A DNA stretch of 64,000 bases from Vibrio lentus (GTDB lineage Bacteria; Pseudomonadota; Gammaproteobacteria; Enterobacterales; Vibrionaceae), in contig NZ_JAUFQE010000002.1 of the NCBI RefSeq assembly GCF_030409755.1, forward strand, positions 3,472,001 through 3,536,000, written 5' to 3'. This document shows positions 27,572 to 36,040 of the stretch, piece by piece; the stretch's first letter is position 1; the number at the start of each line of letters is the position of its first letter. The notes beneath the pieces are model-generated. The model was not told the origin of the DNA. It saw nothing but the letters and a program-made list of their open reading frames with translations, and did no database searches. The position numbers and the translations under genes are program-made.

Positions 27572-27816
27572 AATTAAAGCCTGCGGTGAGGCTTAGGAGG
27601 GCAACTAAGGAGTGCCGAGATGCGAGTTCGGAAAAGAAAAGAAGTCCCCACTAAGCGGTAGGGATAACAACCAAGGTAACACACTCACCAGACTTTTGTT
27701 GGTTATTATTAATACGCTTTCTAAGTCTATCACTTTCAGGCTTCACCCATACTAACGTGACTGATTAGAGATCTAAGACTCATTGTTCAACGTCGCCGTA
27801 TCAACCTCTCAGCTTT

Positions 27817-27901
27817 AAGGTTTCAAGATACTTTTTCTAATATCAGTTAAGTGAATTAGAGTTTTGAGTTTAACGCGTTTTTGTCCAGAAGCGTTTTTGG
27901 T
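27817..27901 (+). repeat. Dispersed repeat, right copy
   Basis: AAGGTTTCAAGATACTTTTT then CTAAT (27817-27841), with degenerate similarity continuing through TTTAACGCGTTTTTG. It is the partner of the copy at 23939-24031. Confidence 0.55.
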
Positions 27902-27959
27902 GGCATATAAGACAGTCTGTACGACTAGGTCACGCTTCCTCACCATAAGTGTCAGATTG

Positions 27960-27978
27960 TGTATGAGTCAGTACACTT
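27960..27978 (+). repeat. 19-bp direct repeat, right copy
   Basis: TGTATGAGTCAGTACACTT is the partner of 21448-21466, 6.5 kb apart, one mismatch. Confidence 0.6.
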
Positions 27979-28048
27979 AATGATACTCAGCCAGCAGGTG
28001 AAGGGGCGTTCGAGTGCCTTTAGCTAGAATGTTGCCATGTAGAAACCA

Positions 28049-28078
28049 AAAAAAAACCGCTCATTGAGCGATTTTTTA
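28049..28078 (-). terminator. Terminator after the island tRNA
   Basis: CGCTC-AAT-GAGCG with A and T runs on both sides, 6 bases beyond the 3' end of the tRNA on the minus strand. Confidence 0.75.
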
Positions 28079-28083
28079 GAAAT

Positions 28084-28161
28084 TGGTGCGCCCACACGGA
28101 CTTGAACCGTGGACCTGCCGATTATGAGTCGGATGCTCTAACCAAACTGAGCTATGGGCAC
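28084..28161 (-). tRNA. Island-borne tRNA with CAT anticodon, probably tRNA-Ile2
   Basis: The minus strand folds as a complete tRNA with encoded CCA: acceptor GTGCCCA/TGGGCGC, D stem GCTC/GAGC, anticodon loop CTCATAA, T arm CACGG-TTCAAGT-CCGTG, discriminator A. The acceptor has C4-G69 and C5-G68, known determinants for the lysidine synthetase TilS, and lacks the G2-C71/C3-G70 pairs of elongator tRNA-Met, which favours Ile2 (AUA decoding). The top anticodon-stem pair (27-43) is T/C, a mismatch. Its sequence differs clearly from the disrupted host gene, so it was brought in from outside. It is followed by a terminator. Confidence 0.85.
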
Positions 28162-28284
28162 TTTGTAGAAATGCATTCTGCACTTAATAGCCGTTGTTGT
28201 CAATAACTCAAGTTGTAAGTCCAACTTGCATTGTTGTTAACTAACAACACGGCAACCCCTTGTATTAACTCACTCACTCTCTGC
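28162..28284. other. Right-end spacer of the island
   Basis: This is a short AT-rich stretch with several GTTGTAA/TTACAAC and GTTGTT/AACAAC words, some in inverted pairs (GTTGTTAACTAACAAC at about 28232-28247). They resemble the terminal motifs and may be accessory recombinase sites. It contains no gene. Confidence 0.4.
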
Positions 28285-28309
28285 GTTGTAACGAAAGTGG
28301 GGGTTATAC
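28285..28309 (-). repeat. Right terminal sequence of the island
   Basis: Read inward on the minus strand: GTATAACCCCC, seven bases, TTACAAC. Inverted relative to the left end at 14173-14199. Confidence 0.6.
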
Positions 28310-28336
28310 CTGCTCTAACCACTGAGCTAAGGGGCC
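28310..28336 (-). pseudogene. 5' half of the split tRNA-Ile2 gene
   Basis: The minus strand reads GGCCCCTTAGCTCAGTGG and TTAGAGCAG: acceptor 5' strand and full D arm of an ileX-like tRNA, ending at the island junction. The remainder is at 14118-14172. The promoter at 28348-28376 is intact, so transcription still starts here and enters the island. Confidence 0.88.
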
Positions 28337-28347
28337 GTAGGGCATAG

Positions 28348-28376
28348 ATTATAGGGGAACCATTCAGTGGTGTCTA
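28348..28376 (-). promoter_or_regulatory. Promoter of the split tRNA gene
   Basis: On the minus strand TAGACA (28376-28371) and TATAAT (28353-28348) are 17 bases apart, with the tRNA 5' end 12 bases downstream. Its transcript would pass the half tRNA and about 150 bases of island end and then read through the intact island tRNA to the terminator at 28049-28078. Confidence 0.7.
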
Positions 28377-28431
28377 GACACTATAAGGGGCAATTCCGCT
28401 TACATCTTAGCCACTTAAATCACGCAGGCAC

Positions 28432-28461
28432 AAAAAAGGTGAGCCAACGCTCACCTTTTCT
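28432..28461 (-). terminator. Terminator of the rpsU-dnaG-rpoD operon
   Basis: GGTGAG and CTCACC flanked by A and T runs, 39 bases beyond the rpoD stop. Confidence 0.9.
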
Positions 28462-28499
28462 ATTTTATGCTTAAAAGCTAACCACACTAAAGCGTGTAA

Positions 28500-30344
28500 T
28501 TACTCGTCTAGAAAGCTGCGCAGAGTTTCTGAGCGGCTTGGGTGACGAAGTTTACGCAGTGCTTTTGCTTCGATCTGACGGATACGCTCACGAGTAACGT
28601 CGAACTGTTTACCAACCTCTTCAAGAGTGTGGTCAGTGTTCATGTCGATACCGAAACGCATACGCAGTACTTTCGCTTCACGCGGTGTTAGGCCTGCAAG
28701 AACGTCTTTAGTTGCGCCGCGTAGGCTTGTTGCCGTTGCAGAGTCTAAAGGCAGTTCTAGAGTTGTATCCTCGATGAAATCACCTAGGTGCGAATCTTCG
28801 TCGTCACCGATTGGTGTCTCCATTGAGATTGGCTCTTTAGCAATTTTCAGTACTTTACGGATCTTGTCTTCAGGCATTTGCATGCGCTCAGCCAGTTCTT
28901 CCGGAAGTGGTTCACGACCCATCTCTTGTAGCATTTGACGAGAGATGCGGTTTAGTTTGTTGATCGTTTCGATCATGTGAACCGGAATACGGATAGTACG
29001 AGCTTGGTCGGCAATCGAACGAGTGATTGCTTGACGGATCCACCAAGTAGCGTAAGTAGAGAATTTGTAACCACGACGGTATTCAAATTTATCTACAGCT
29101 TTCATCAGACCAATGTTACCTTCTTGGATTAGATCCAGGAATTGTAGACCACGGTTTGTGTACTTCTTAGCAATCGAGATTACTAGACGTAAGTTCGCTT
29201 CAACCATCTCTTTCTTCGCACGACGAGCTTTCGCTTCACCGATAGACATACGACGGCTGATATCTTTAATGCTTTGAACAGTAAGAGACGTCTCTTTCTC
29301 GATCATATCCAGTTTTTGGATTGAGCGACGAATATCGTTCTCGTTACGTTTGATCTTTTCTGCGTATGGCTTGTCTGAAGCTAATACTTCGTCCAACCAT
29401 GCTTCGCTAGATTCATTACCCGTAAATAGAGCAATGAAAGATTTCTTCGGCATTTTGCCGTACTCAACCGTTTGACGCATGATTAGGCGTTCTTGAGTGC
29501 GTACGCGATCCATTGACGTACGCAGTTCGTTTACTAGATAATCAAACTGTTTAGGCGTTAGACGGAACTCTTTGAATACGTCTTGCATCATTGTCGTTGC
29601 AAGTGTTGCTTTCGGGCTTTCGTGGCCGTATTCATTGATCGCTAGTTGACGGTTTTGGTAGCTAGTACGAAGTGCTGTGAACTTCTCAAGAGCAAGCTCA
29701 GGATCAATACCTGTATCTTCCTCTTCTTCTTCCTCGTCGTCTTCTGCTTCTTCTTTGTCTTCGTCTTCTAGATCTGTTTTAGCAAGTTCTGAACCGATGT
29801 GAGTCGCCGTTGGCGCAGCTGTGCCATCGTCGTCTGGGTCAACAAAGCCATTGATTAGGTCTGTTAAGCGAATCTCTTCAGCTAGTACGCGGTCAAACTG
29901 TTCCAAGATGTATGGAATTGTTCCTGGGTATTCAGCAACAGATAGTTGAACGGTATTGATACCATCTTCAATGCGCTTCGCAATGTCGATCTCGCCTTCA
30001 CGAGTCAGTAGCTCAACCGTACCCATTTCACGCATGTACATGCGAACTGGGTCAGTCGTACGGCCAATCTCGCTTTCTACGCTTGAAAGCGCAGCAGCAG
30101 CAGCTTCAGCTGCATCTTCATCTATATTGGCATCGTCATCATTAAGAGCTAGATCATCAGCGTCAGGTGCAGTTTCTACTACCTTGATACCCATGTCGTT
30201 GATCATTTGAATGATGTCTTCTACCTGTTCAGAATCCACGATTTCTGCAGGTAGGTGGTCGTTTACTTCGGCGTAGGTCAGATAGCCTTGTTCCTTGCCT
30301 TTAATAACAAGTAATTTAAGCTGTGACTGCGGATTTTGATCCAT
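28500..30344 (-). CDS. rpoD: RNA polymerase primary sigma factor (sigma-70)
   Basis: This 614-residue housekeeping sigma factor recognises -10 and -35 promoter elements. Region 1.1 is at the N-terminus ([20 protein letters not shown]), region 1.2 includes [21 protein letters not shown], a long acidic non-conserved insert follows ([12 protein letters not shown]), then region 2 ([32 protein letters not shown]), region 3 and region 4 ([32 protein letters not shown]). It is the last gene of the macromolecular synthesis operon, downstream of dnaG, and borders the tRNA locus where the island is inserted. Confidence 0.98.
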   Translation of the reverse strand: MDQNPQSQLKLLVIKGKEQGYLTYAEVNDHLPAEIVDSEQVEDIIQMINDMGIKVVETAPDADDLALNDDDANIDEDAAEAAAAALSSVESEIGRTTDPVRMYMREMGTVELLTREGEIDIAKRIEDGINTVQLSVAEYPGTIPYILEQFDRVLAEEIRLTDLINGFVDPDDDGTAAPTATHIGSELAKTDLEDEDKEEAEDDEEEEEEDTGIDPELALEKFTALRTSYQNRQLAINEYGHESPKATLATTMMQDVFKEFRLTPKQFDYLVNELRTSMDRVRTQERLIMRQTVEYGKMPKKSFIALFTGNESSEAWLDEVLASDKPYAEKIKRNENDIRRSIQKLDMIEKETSLTVQSIKDISRRMSIGEAKARRAKKEMVEANLRLVISIAKKYTNRGLQFLDLIQEGNIGLMKAVDKFEYRRGYKFSTYATWWIRQAITRSIADQARTIRIPVHMIETINKLNRISRQMLQEMGREPLPEELAERMQMPEDKIRKVLKIAKEPISMETPIGDDEDSHLGDFIEDTTLELPLDSATATSLRGATKDVLAGLTPREAKVLRMRFGIDMNTDHTLEEVGKQFDVTRERIRQIEAKALRKLRHPSRSETLRSFLDE

Positions 30345-30443
30345 AGATGATATCCAACTTCAGGTCTGGTGAAGGACGTTGCATTCTCAAATGCAAACCA
30401 ATTATGTTAACAAATTTATTAAATGCTGACTAATCAAACAGGG

Positions 30444-32195
30444 TTACGCTTTTAGATCTAGCATTAAAGCTAGTAGCTCCCTTTTTTCTTCGGCTGATAA
30501 ACCGACGCTTCTTGCTTTGGCCTGCAGGTTTTCAATTTGTTTTTCAACGCACTGGGCAAGTATGTTGTCCAGTGAGTCTAAAAATATGTCTTCTTGATTG
30601 TCTTCGTCGAGGGGGATTTCCCAGCTCGCGAGACGAGACAGAAGAGCCTCATGTTTATTGTGTCGCCAATGCTCTAATAATTGGCCTGTGTTGATATGGG
30701 GATGCGCGTGGCATTTATCAAGTACTTCGACGAATAAACTTAGTCCAGGCAACTGTAAGCCTTTGACACTTGATAAATCCGGTACCATATCAGCATAGCT
30801 CGGATTTTGGATAAGCAAAGCGATAACTTCTCGCATTGGCGTGCGTTTCAGTTCTTTATGCGGTTGAGGCGTCGGGTTCTTAGTATGAACACGAGCTCGT
30901 CTCAGTTGGTTATCAAAACCAGTACGCTCATCCAATAATTTTTCGAGCAGTTCTTGGAAATAACTGTCAGGGATTTTGTTAATCAAGGCGCTTGCGTGTG
31001 CTCGCAGTGCCGACTTCCCTTCCGTTGTTCCCAAGTTCAACTTGTGTATCTCAATAAGATTATCGAACAAGTAAGTAGAAAGCGGTGTCGCATTCTGTAC
31101 CAGTTGTTCGAAGGCCTCTTGGCCATTCTCTCTTATATAGCTATCTGGGTCTTCGCCGTCGGGTAAAAATAGAAACTTGAGCGTGTTACCTGTTTTCAGG
31201 TATTCAAGCGCATTTTCTAGTGCGCGCCACGCTGCTTCTTTACCTGCTCGGTCACCGTCGTAACAACAAACCACTGTACTGGTTTGGCGGAACAACATTT
31301 GAACGTGGTCACCGGTTGTCGAGGTGCCCAATGATGCCACTGAGTAATCAACACCATATTGCGCTAATGCCACGACATCCATGTAACCTTCAACCACAAG
31401 TATTTGAGGCGGTTCACGGTAGGCTTGCAGCACTTCATAAAGGCCGTAAAGCTCTTTGCCTTTATGGAAGATAGGCGTTTCTGGTGAGTTCAGGTATTTC
31501 GGTGTGCCGTCTTCTAAGACACGACCACCAAAACCAATCACTCGACCACGACGGTCGCGAATCGGGAACATGACACGTCCACGGAATCGGTCGTATCGGT
31601 TGCCTTTATCGTTTTCTATCAACATGCCGCCAGTAACGAGCATGTCTTGGGCTTCTTTTTGTTGCCCAAAATTCTTACGAACCAAGTCCCATTCATCAGC
31701 GACGTAGCCAATGCCAAACTTCTGTACGATTTCACCAGACAGTCCACGATTCTTTAGGTAATCAATCGCAGGCTTGTTAGCTGATATTTTCAGTTGAGAG
31801 CGGTAAAAATTACTGATGCCGCCCATCAAATCGTAGAGGTTACGTTTTTGTTCGCTGTTGGCTCTTGGCGCCGTGGATATTTCACCACTGCGCTGTTCTC
31901 TAGGAACATCAAGGCCTAAAAATGAGGCAAGTTCTTCAATCGCTTCAACAAAGTCGAGACGTTCGAACTCCATAATGAAGTCGATGGCATTGCCATGTAC
32001 GCCACAACCAAAGCAGTGATAAAACTGTTTTTCTTGGCTTACGCTAAAAGAAGGGGTCTTCTCGTTGTGAAATGGACAACAAGCACCATAGTTTTTGCCT
32101 TTTTTCTTAAGTTTCACGCGTGCGTCCACAATATCGACAATGTCGAGACGCGCTAGGAGATCATCGATGAAACTACGCGGGATGTGTCCTGCCAT
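30444..32195 (-). CDS. dnaG: DNA primase
   Basis: This 583-residue primase makes the RNA primers for replication. The CHC2 zinc finger is near the start (CCPFHNEKTPSF, YHCFGCG), followed by the RNA polymerase core with RGRVMFPIRDRRGRVIGFGG and the TOPRIM motifs VVEGYMDVVAL and CYDGDRAGKEAA. The C-terminal DnaB-binding domain covers the last 150 residues. Like other bacteria, it sits between a terminator-bearing gap after yqeY and rpoD, which lets its level be set separately from rpsU. Confidence 0.97.
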   Translation of the reverse strand: MAGHIPRSFIDDLLARLDIVDIVDARVKLKKKGKNYGACCPFHNEKTPSFSVSQEKQFYHCFGCGVHGNAIDFIMEFERLDFVEAIEELASFLGLDVPREQRSGEISTAPRANSEQKRNLYDLMGGISNFYRSQLKISANKPAIDYLKNRGLSGEIVQKFGIGYVADEWDLVRKNFGQQKEAQDMLVTGGMLIENDKGNRYDRFRGRVMFPIRDRRGRVIGFGGRVLEDGTPKYLNSPETPIFHKGKELYGLYEVLQAYREPPQILVVEGYMDVVALAQYGVDYSVASLGTSTTGDHVQMLFRQTSTVVCCYDGDRAGKEAAWRALENALEYLKTGNTLKFLFLPDGEDPDSYIRENGQEAFEQLVQNATPLSTYLFDNLIEIHKLNLGTTEGKSALRAHASALINKIPDSYFQELLEKLLDERTGFDNQLRRARVHTKNPTPQPHKELKRTPMREVIALLIQNPSYADMVPDLSSVKGLQLPGLSLFVEVLDKCHAHPHINTGQLLEHWRHNKHEALLSRLASWEIPLDEDNQEDIFLDSLDNILAQCVEKQIENLQAKARSVGLSAEEKRELLALMLDLKA

Positions 32196-32261
32196 AAAAC
32201 CTTAGAAAAATGCACTAACTGAGAGTGTGGATAATAATAGTTTGAATAGGTTACAGATACA

Positions 32262-32298
32262 AACAAGCCGTGCGTTCCGAAGGATTGCACGGCTTGTT
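32262..32298 (-). terminator. Hairpin between yqeY and dnaG
   Basis: ACAAGCCGTGC pairs perfectly with GCACGGCTTGT over 11 bp. The T tract is short (TTTG), so it is probably a partial terminator that reduces dnaG and rpoD transcription relative to rpsU, as in E. coli. Confidence 0.65.
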
Positions 32299-32314
32299 GC
32301 AATTTGATTTGGGA

Positions 32315-32758
32315 TTAAGCGAGTTTAGAACGAACTAAACCACTAACTTTTCCCATATCTGCACGCCCTTGAATTTGTGGTTTCAAGATAGCCATTACTT
32401 TACCCATGTCTTGCATGCCCGCTGGTTGAGCTTCCGCGATTGCGCTATCAAGTAGTGCAACAACTTCTTCTTCAGTTAACGGTTGAGGCATAAAGCCTTC
32501 AAGTACAGTAATTTCTGCTTTTTCCACGTCAGCAAGATCTTGACGATTTGCTGATTCATATTGAGCAACAGAATCGCGACGTTGCTTAACCATTTTAACT
32601 AATATAGCAATTATGTCGTCGTCGTTCAGAGTGATCCGTTCGTCAACTTCACGTTGCTTAATTGCTGAAAGAGCTAAGCGGATAGTGCCAAGGCGCGGTT
32701 TGTCCTTGGCTTTCATCGCTAATTTTTGCTCTTCTTTGAGTTGTTCAATAAGAGCCAT
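32315..32758 (-). CDS. yqeY: GatB/YqeY domain protein
   Basis: This 147-residue member of the YqeY family corresponds to the tRNA-binding tail of the GatB amidotransferase subunit as a separate protein. Typical features are LKEEQKLAMKAKDKPRLGTI, LAMKAKDK-like basic helices, ILVKMVKQRRDSVAQYE and the end GRADMGKVSGLVRSKL. Its own role is not established. It is the second gene of the rpsU operon in many Vibrionaceae. ATG 32758 is preceded by AAGGACTGAG. Confidence 0.92.
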   Translation of the reverse strand: MALIEQLKEEQKLAMKAKDKPRLGTIRLALSAIKQREVDERITLNDDDIIAILVKMVKQRRDSVAQYESANRQDLADVEKAEITVLEGFMPQPLTEEEVVALLDSAIAEAQPAGMQDMGKVMAILKPQIQGRADMGKVSGLVRSKLA

Positions 32759-32783
32759 AACTCAGTCCTTATGGATTAAGTTA

Positions 32784-32999
32784 TTAGTACAGGCGAACGC
32801 GACGTGCGTTTTCGCGAGCTAGCTTCTTAGCGTGACGCTTTTGAGCTGCTGCTTTAGCGCGTTTGCGAACTGTAGTTGGCTTTTCGTAATGCTCACGACG
32901 ACGCACTTCAGAAAGGATACCTGCTTTTTCACAAGAGCGCTTGAAACGACGTAGTGCAACGTCGAACGGTTCGTTTTCACGTACTTTAACTATTGGCAT
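32784..32999 (-). CDS. rpsU: 30S ribosomal protein S21
   Basis: This 71-residue, highly basic S21 protein helps the 30S subunit select mRNA near the Shine-Dalgarno duplex. The sequence [20 protein letters not shown] and the basic tail ([20 protein letters not shown]) match the family over its whole length. It is the first gene of the macromolecular synthesis operon, with AGGTGAAAGG upstream of the start. Confidence 0.98.
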   Translation of the reverse strand: MPIVKVRENEPFDVALRRFKRSCEKAGILSEVRRREHYEKPTTVRKRAKAAAQKRHAKKLARENARRVRLY

Positions 33000-33257
33000 A
33001 TGCCTTTCACCTCAGGGGTTATTCATTATCGCTGGTCACTCAGTACCAAATCAGAGAAGTTACCCATCGAGCTAACTCTCTATTCGCGTTTGGCCATTAA
33101 CCAGCTTGATCAAAAATGGTGCGGAATTTTAATCCGATCACAGTGGCTTTGTAAAGCACTTTGTCGATTATAGTCTGTACAATATTTGTTTGAAGAGCTT
33201 AGGCAGGGTAATATTGCGCTAATTTCCCATTTTAGACGAAAGCGTGCCGAGAAAATT

Positions 33258-34274
33258 ATGCGCATTATTGGTATTGAAACCTCTTGTGATGAGACAGGAA
33301 TTGCGATTTATGATGATGAGCAAGGCCTGCTTTCTCATCAATTATACAGCCAAGTTAAGTTGCACGCCGATTATGGTGGTGTGGTTCCTGAGTTGGCATC
33401 GCGTGATCACGTAAAAAAGACCATCCCACTGATTAAAGCGGCATTGGCTGAAGCTAATCTGACGTCAAAAGACATTGATGGTGTGGCTTACACTGCAGGA
33501 CCCGGCTTAGTCGGTGCTCTGCTGGTTGGTGCAACCATTGGTCGCAGTATCGCTTATGCTTGGGGTGTACCAGCTGTACCTGTTCACCACATGGAAGGTC
33601 ACCTTCTTGCTCCTATGCTAGAAGATAACCCGCCACCATTCCCATTTGTTGCTCTGCTGGTTTCTGGCGGACATACCATGATGGTCGAAGTGAAAGGCAT
33701 CGGTGAGTATCGAATCCTTGGTGAGTCGATTGATGATGCTGCCGGCGAAGCGTTTGATAAAACCGCGAAGTTGATGGGTTTAGATTATCCAGGAGGTCCA
33801 TTGCTGTCTCGTTTGGCAGAAAAAGGCACACCAGGCCGTTTTAAGTTTCCGCGTCCAATGACCGATCGTCCAGGACTCGATATGAGCTTTTCTGGTCTAA
33901 AAACATTTGCTGCGAACACCATTCGTGCGAATGACAACGACGATCAGACACGTGCTGATATCGCTTACGCTTTCCAAGAAGCCGTTTGTGCGACCTTGGT
34001 AATTAAATGTAAGCGTGCCTTGGCGGAAACAGGCATGAAACGTATAGTGATTGCTGGTGGCGTAAGTGCCAACAAACAGCTACGTATTGAGCTTGAAGCG
34101 CTAGCGAAGAAAATCGGTGGCGAGGTTTACTACCCACGAACTGAGTTCTGTACTGATAACGGTGCGATGATTGCTTACGCTGGTATGCAACGCCTTAAAA
34201 ATGGTGAAACGGCTGATTTGTCTGTTCATGCCACGCCGCGTTGGCCAATTGACCAACTAGAGCCAATTGCTTAA
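33258..34274 (+). CDS. tsaD: tRNA threonylcarbamoyladenosine transferase, catalytic subunit
   Basis: This 338-residue subunit transfers the threonylcarbamoyl group to A37 of tRNAs that read ANN codons, with TsaB and TsaE. The start [20 protein letters not shown] is canonical; the ORF could be extended upstream by 24 codons, but that stretch is not family-like. Metal-binding histidines are in HHMEGH, and the nucleotide site includes [19 protein letters not shown] and [12 protein letters not shown]. It is divergent from rpsU, as in other enterics and vibrios. Confidence 0.97.
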   Translation: MRIIGIETSCDETGIAIYDDEQGLLSHQLYSQVKLHADYGGVVPELASRDHVKKTIPLIKAALAEANLTSKDIDGVAYTAGPGLVGALLVGATIGRSIAYAWGVPAVPVHHMEGHLLAPMLEDNPPPFPFVALLVSGGHTMMVEVKGIGEYRILGESIDDAAGEAFDKTAKLMGLDYPGGPLLSRLAEKGTPGRFKFPRPMTDRPGLDMSFSGLKTFAANTIRANDNDDQTRADIAYAFQEAVCATLVIKCKRALAETGMKRIVIAGGVSANKQLRIELEALAKKIGGEVYYPRTEFCTDNGAMIAYAGMQRLKNGETADLSVHATPRWPIDQLEPIA

Positions 34275-34311
34275 TCATAACCAATCGCCAAATAAACCAT
34301 AGTATTTCGAT

Positions 34312-34340
34312 AAACGGTCGCTGAGTGCGGCCGTTTTTAT
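34312..34340 (+). terminator. Terminator of tsaD
   Basis: AAACGGTCG and CGGCCGTTT (one mismatch) around CTGAGTG, followed by T. Confidence 0.8.
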
Positions 34341-34398
34341 ATCCTAGCTTACCGACTATATGTCGATAAATAATTGCTGATAGAGATTAGGGAAGAAA

Positions 34399-35214
34399 AT
34401 GAATAAGTTCACCGTAGACAATCAATCGATGACGTACCTAGATGAAGGTCAAGGCCCGGTTGTTGTACTAGGCCACAGTTACCTTTGGGATAGTGCAATG
34501 TGGCAACCACAGGTCGAGGCTCTAAAAGCTCACTATCGCTGCATTGTTCCAGAGCTTTGGTCTCATGGTGAGTCACAAGCTGCGCCGAACTCGATGCGTA
34601 ACCTGAAAGATTACGCTCAACACATTTTGGATCTCCTTGATCATTTAGAAATCGAAGAGTTTTCCGTTGTCGGCCTATCGGTTGGCGGTATGTGGGGAAC
34701 AGAACTGGCGGAGTTAGCACCAGCACGAATCAAGTCTTTGGTACTTATGGACACCTTTGTTGGTTTAGAGCCAGAAGTTGCTCATGCTAAATACTTCAGC
34801 ATGTTAGACACCATTACTCAAACCAAAATGGTTCCTCAACCGATTGTTGAAGCCGTGGTTCCACTGTTCTTTGCCAATGATGCTCAAACAAACTCACCAG
34901 CTTTGGTTGATAGCTTTACTCAGCATTTGTCTGAACTTCAAGGTGATAAAGCGGAAGAAGTCGCGCGAATCGGTCGAATGGTCTTTGGGCGTCGTGACAT
35001 GATTGAAGCGGTAGAGAGCTTTGCACTGCCAGTTTTGATTGCGGTTGGACAAGAAGATAAGCCACGTCCGGCACTGGAGTCATACCTAATGCACGATTGC
35101 ATTACGGGCAGTGAGTTAGTGGTCATTCCTGGTGCTGGTCATATTAGTTCGCTTGAGCAACCAGAGTTTGTTAACTCTATGCTGAAGACGTTTTTAGATA
35201 AACATCTGCTGTAA
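34399..35214 (+). CDS. Alpha/beta hydrolase
   Basis: This 271-residue hydrolase of the alpha/beta fold has the oxyanion stretch VVLGHSYLWDS near the start, the nucleophile elbow GLSVGGMWG (Ser near residue 94) and the catalytic His in PGAGHISSLEQP near the end. An Asp around VAVGQEDKPRP completes the triad. The substrate is unknown; similar proteins are esterases or lactonases. It is a single gene with GGGAAG before the start and a terminator that extends into the 3' end of plsY. Confidence 0.85.
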   Translation: MNKFTVDNQSMTYLDEGQGPVVVLGHSYLWDSAMWQPQVEALKAHYRCIVPELWSHGESQAAPNSMRNLKDYAQHILDLLDHLEIEEFSVVGLSVGGMWGTELAELAPARIKSLVLMDTFVGLEPEVAHAKYFSMLDTITQTKMVPQPIVEAVVPLFFANDAQTNSPALVDSFTQHLSELQGDKAEEVARIGRMVFGRRDMIEAVESFALPVLIAVGQEDKPRPALESYLMHDCITGSELVVIPGAGHISSLEQPEFVNSMLKTFLDKHLL

Positions 35215-35287
35215 GATCTTAAATACTGAATAGTATTGATCGACTTAGGCTTGCGTTGGTTTAAACGTATCTCGGTTTAAAAATGAT

Positions 35288-35323
35288 TCGGCTTAGACAT
35301 GACAGTTTAAGCCGATTTTTTTT
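35288..35323 (+). terminator. Terminator of the hydrolase gene, overlapping the plsY end
   Basis: TCGGCTTA and TAAGCCGA with a T8 tail. Its right arm contains the plsY stop codon. Confidence 0.85.
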
Positions 35324-35903
35324 GTCCGAGCTTTGGCTCGCTGCCATCGAGAAGGCGGCGGATATTCTGATGGTGACGCAACACAATCAAGCAACACAGC
35401 ATCGCTACTGGCAGCGTATATTGTGGTTTGACTAACCAAGCGTAGAAAGGTGCGAGCAACACAGTAACCAGTGCCGCTAAAGAAGAGTAACGAAACAAAA
35501 ATGCCACAACCAACCAAGTCGCCATGATCATTCCCGTTAGATCGAATCCAATTGGGGCGATGGCTCCGAGTGCCGTTGCAACGCCTTTACCACCTTTAAA
35601 GTGGAAGAATATTGGGTACATATGACCAAGACACGCCGCTATCGCCACGACGCCTAAAATGATCGAGTCGATATTGAGGTAGTAGCCAAGCCATACTGGA
35701 ATGGTACCTTTAAGCATGTCACACAAAAGGACGGCAGCAGCTGCGCCTTTACCGCCAACACGCAGAACATTGGTTGCTCCAGGGTTGTTAGAACCTACCG
35801 TTCGGGGATCAGGGAGTCTTAAAACTCGGCATATCAAGACCGCACTCGAGATTGAACCTAGCAAATAGGCAGCAATGATCATGATGAGAGCCAAAGGGGT
35901 CAT
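35307..35903 (-). CDS. plsY: Glycerol-3-phosphate acyltransferase PlsY
   Basis: This 198-residue polytopic membrane enzyme transfers an acyl group from acyl-phosphate to glycerol-3-phosphate, an early step of phospholipid synthesis. It has about five hydrophobic segments. Active-site motifs are in [20 protein letters not shown] and [12 protein letters not shown]. The length is normal. The short gap to divergent folB (137 bases) should contain both promoters. Confidence 0.95.
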   Translation of the reverse strand: MTPLALIMIIAAYLLGSISSAVLICRVLRLPDPRTVGSNNPGATNVLRVGGKGAAAAVLLCDMLKGTIPVWLGYYLNIDSIILGVVAIAACLGHMYPIFFHFKGGKGVATALGAIAPIGFDLTGMIMATWLVVAFLFRYSSLAALVTVLLAPFYAWLVKPQYTLPVAMLCCLIVLRHHQNIRRLLDGSEPKLGQKKSA

Positions 35904-36040
35904 GTCTGTCCTTAACGGTTATAAGCCTAACGATGGGAAAATAATGCTCAATCCCAGAGTTATTGATATCATATCCGGAATTACGCAAATAATACGTTTT
36001 TTTCCCCAATATGGGTATCCGACCTCTAAAAGGACAAGTC

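Larger units (their letters stand above)
27572..28043. other. Gene-free stretch upstream of the racemase operon
   Basis: This 470-base region should contain the promoter of the minus-strand operon, but I cannot single out a convincing one. It holds the right copies of two repeats (27817-27841 and 27960-27978). I see no open frame with a ribosome site. Confidence 0.5.
14173..28309. mobile_element. 14.1 kb genomic island, Gamma-Mobile-Trio type, inserted in tRNA-Ile2
   Basis: The island is defined by the break in the tRNA gene on both sides. Its ends are related inverted sequences: GTATATGCCC with TTACAAC on the left, and on the right, read inward, GTATAACCCCC with TTACAAC. The left end encodes a recombination trio (gmtY, gmtZ, gmtX); the rest is cargo with no plasmid-transfer, phage-structural or replication genes. 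The bases at the junctions are GCGCTC on the left and CTGCTC on the right, a six-base junction sequence differing at two positions, as expected for tyrosine recombinases that tolerate mismatched crossover segments. The same locus beside rpoD hosts VSP-2 in pandemic V. cholerae (established), but the gene content here is different. Confidence 0.85.

Noticed and set aside
28084..28161. Elongator or initiator tRNA-Met
   Set aside because: The anticodon is CAT, but the acceptor lacks G2-C71 and C3-G70 of tRNA-Met and has the C4-G69 and C5-G68 pairs recognised by TilS, so Ile2 is more likely.
14173..28309. VSP-2-like island, prophage or conjugative element
   Set aside because: The locus is that of VSP-2, but no VSP-2 genes, phage structural genes, relaxase or mating-pair genes are visible.
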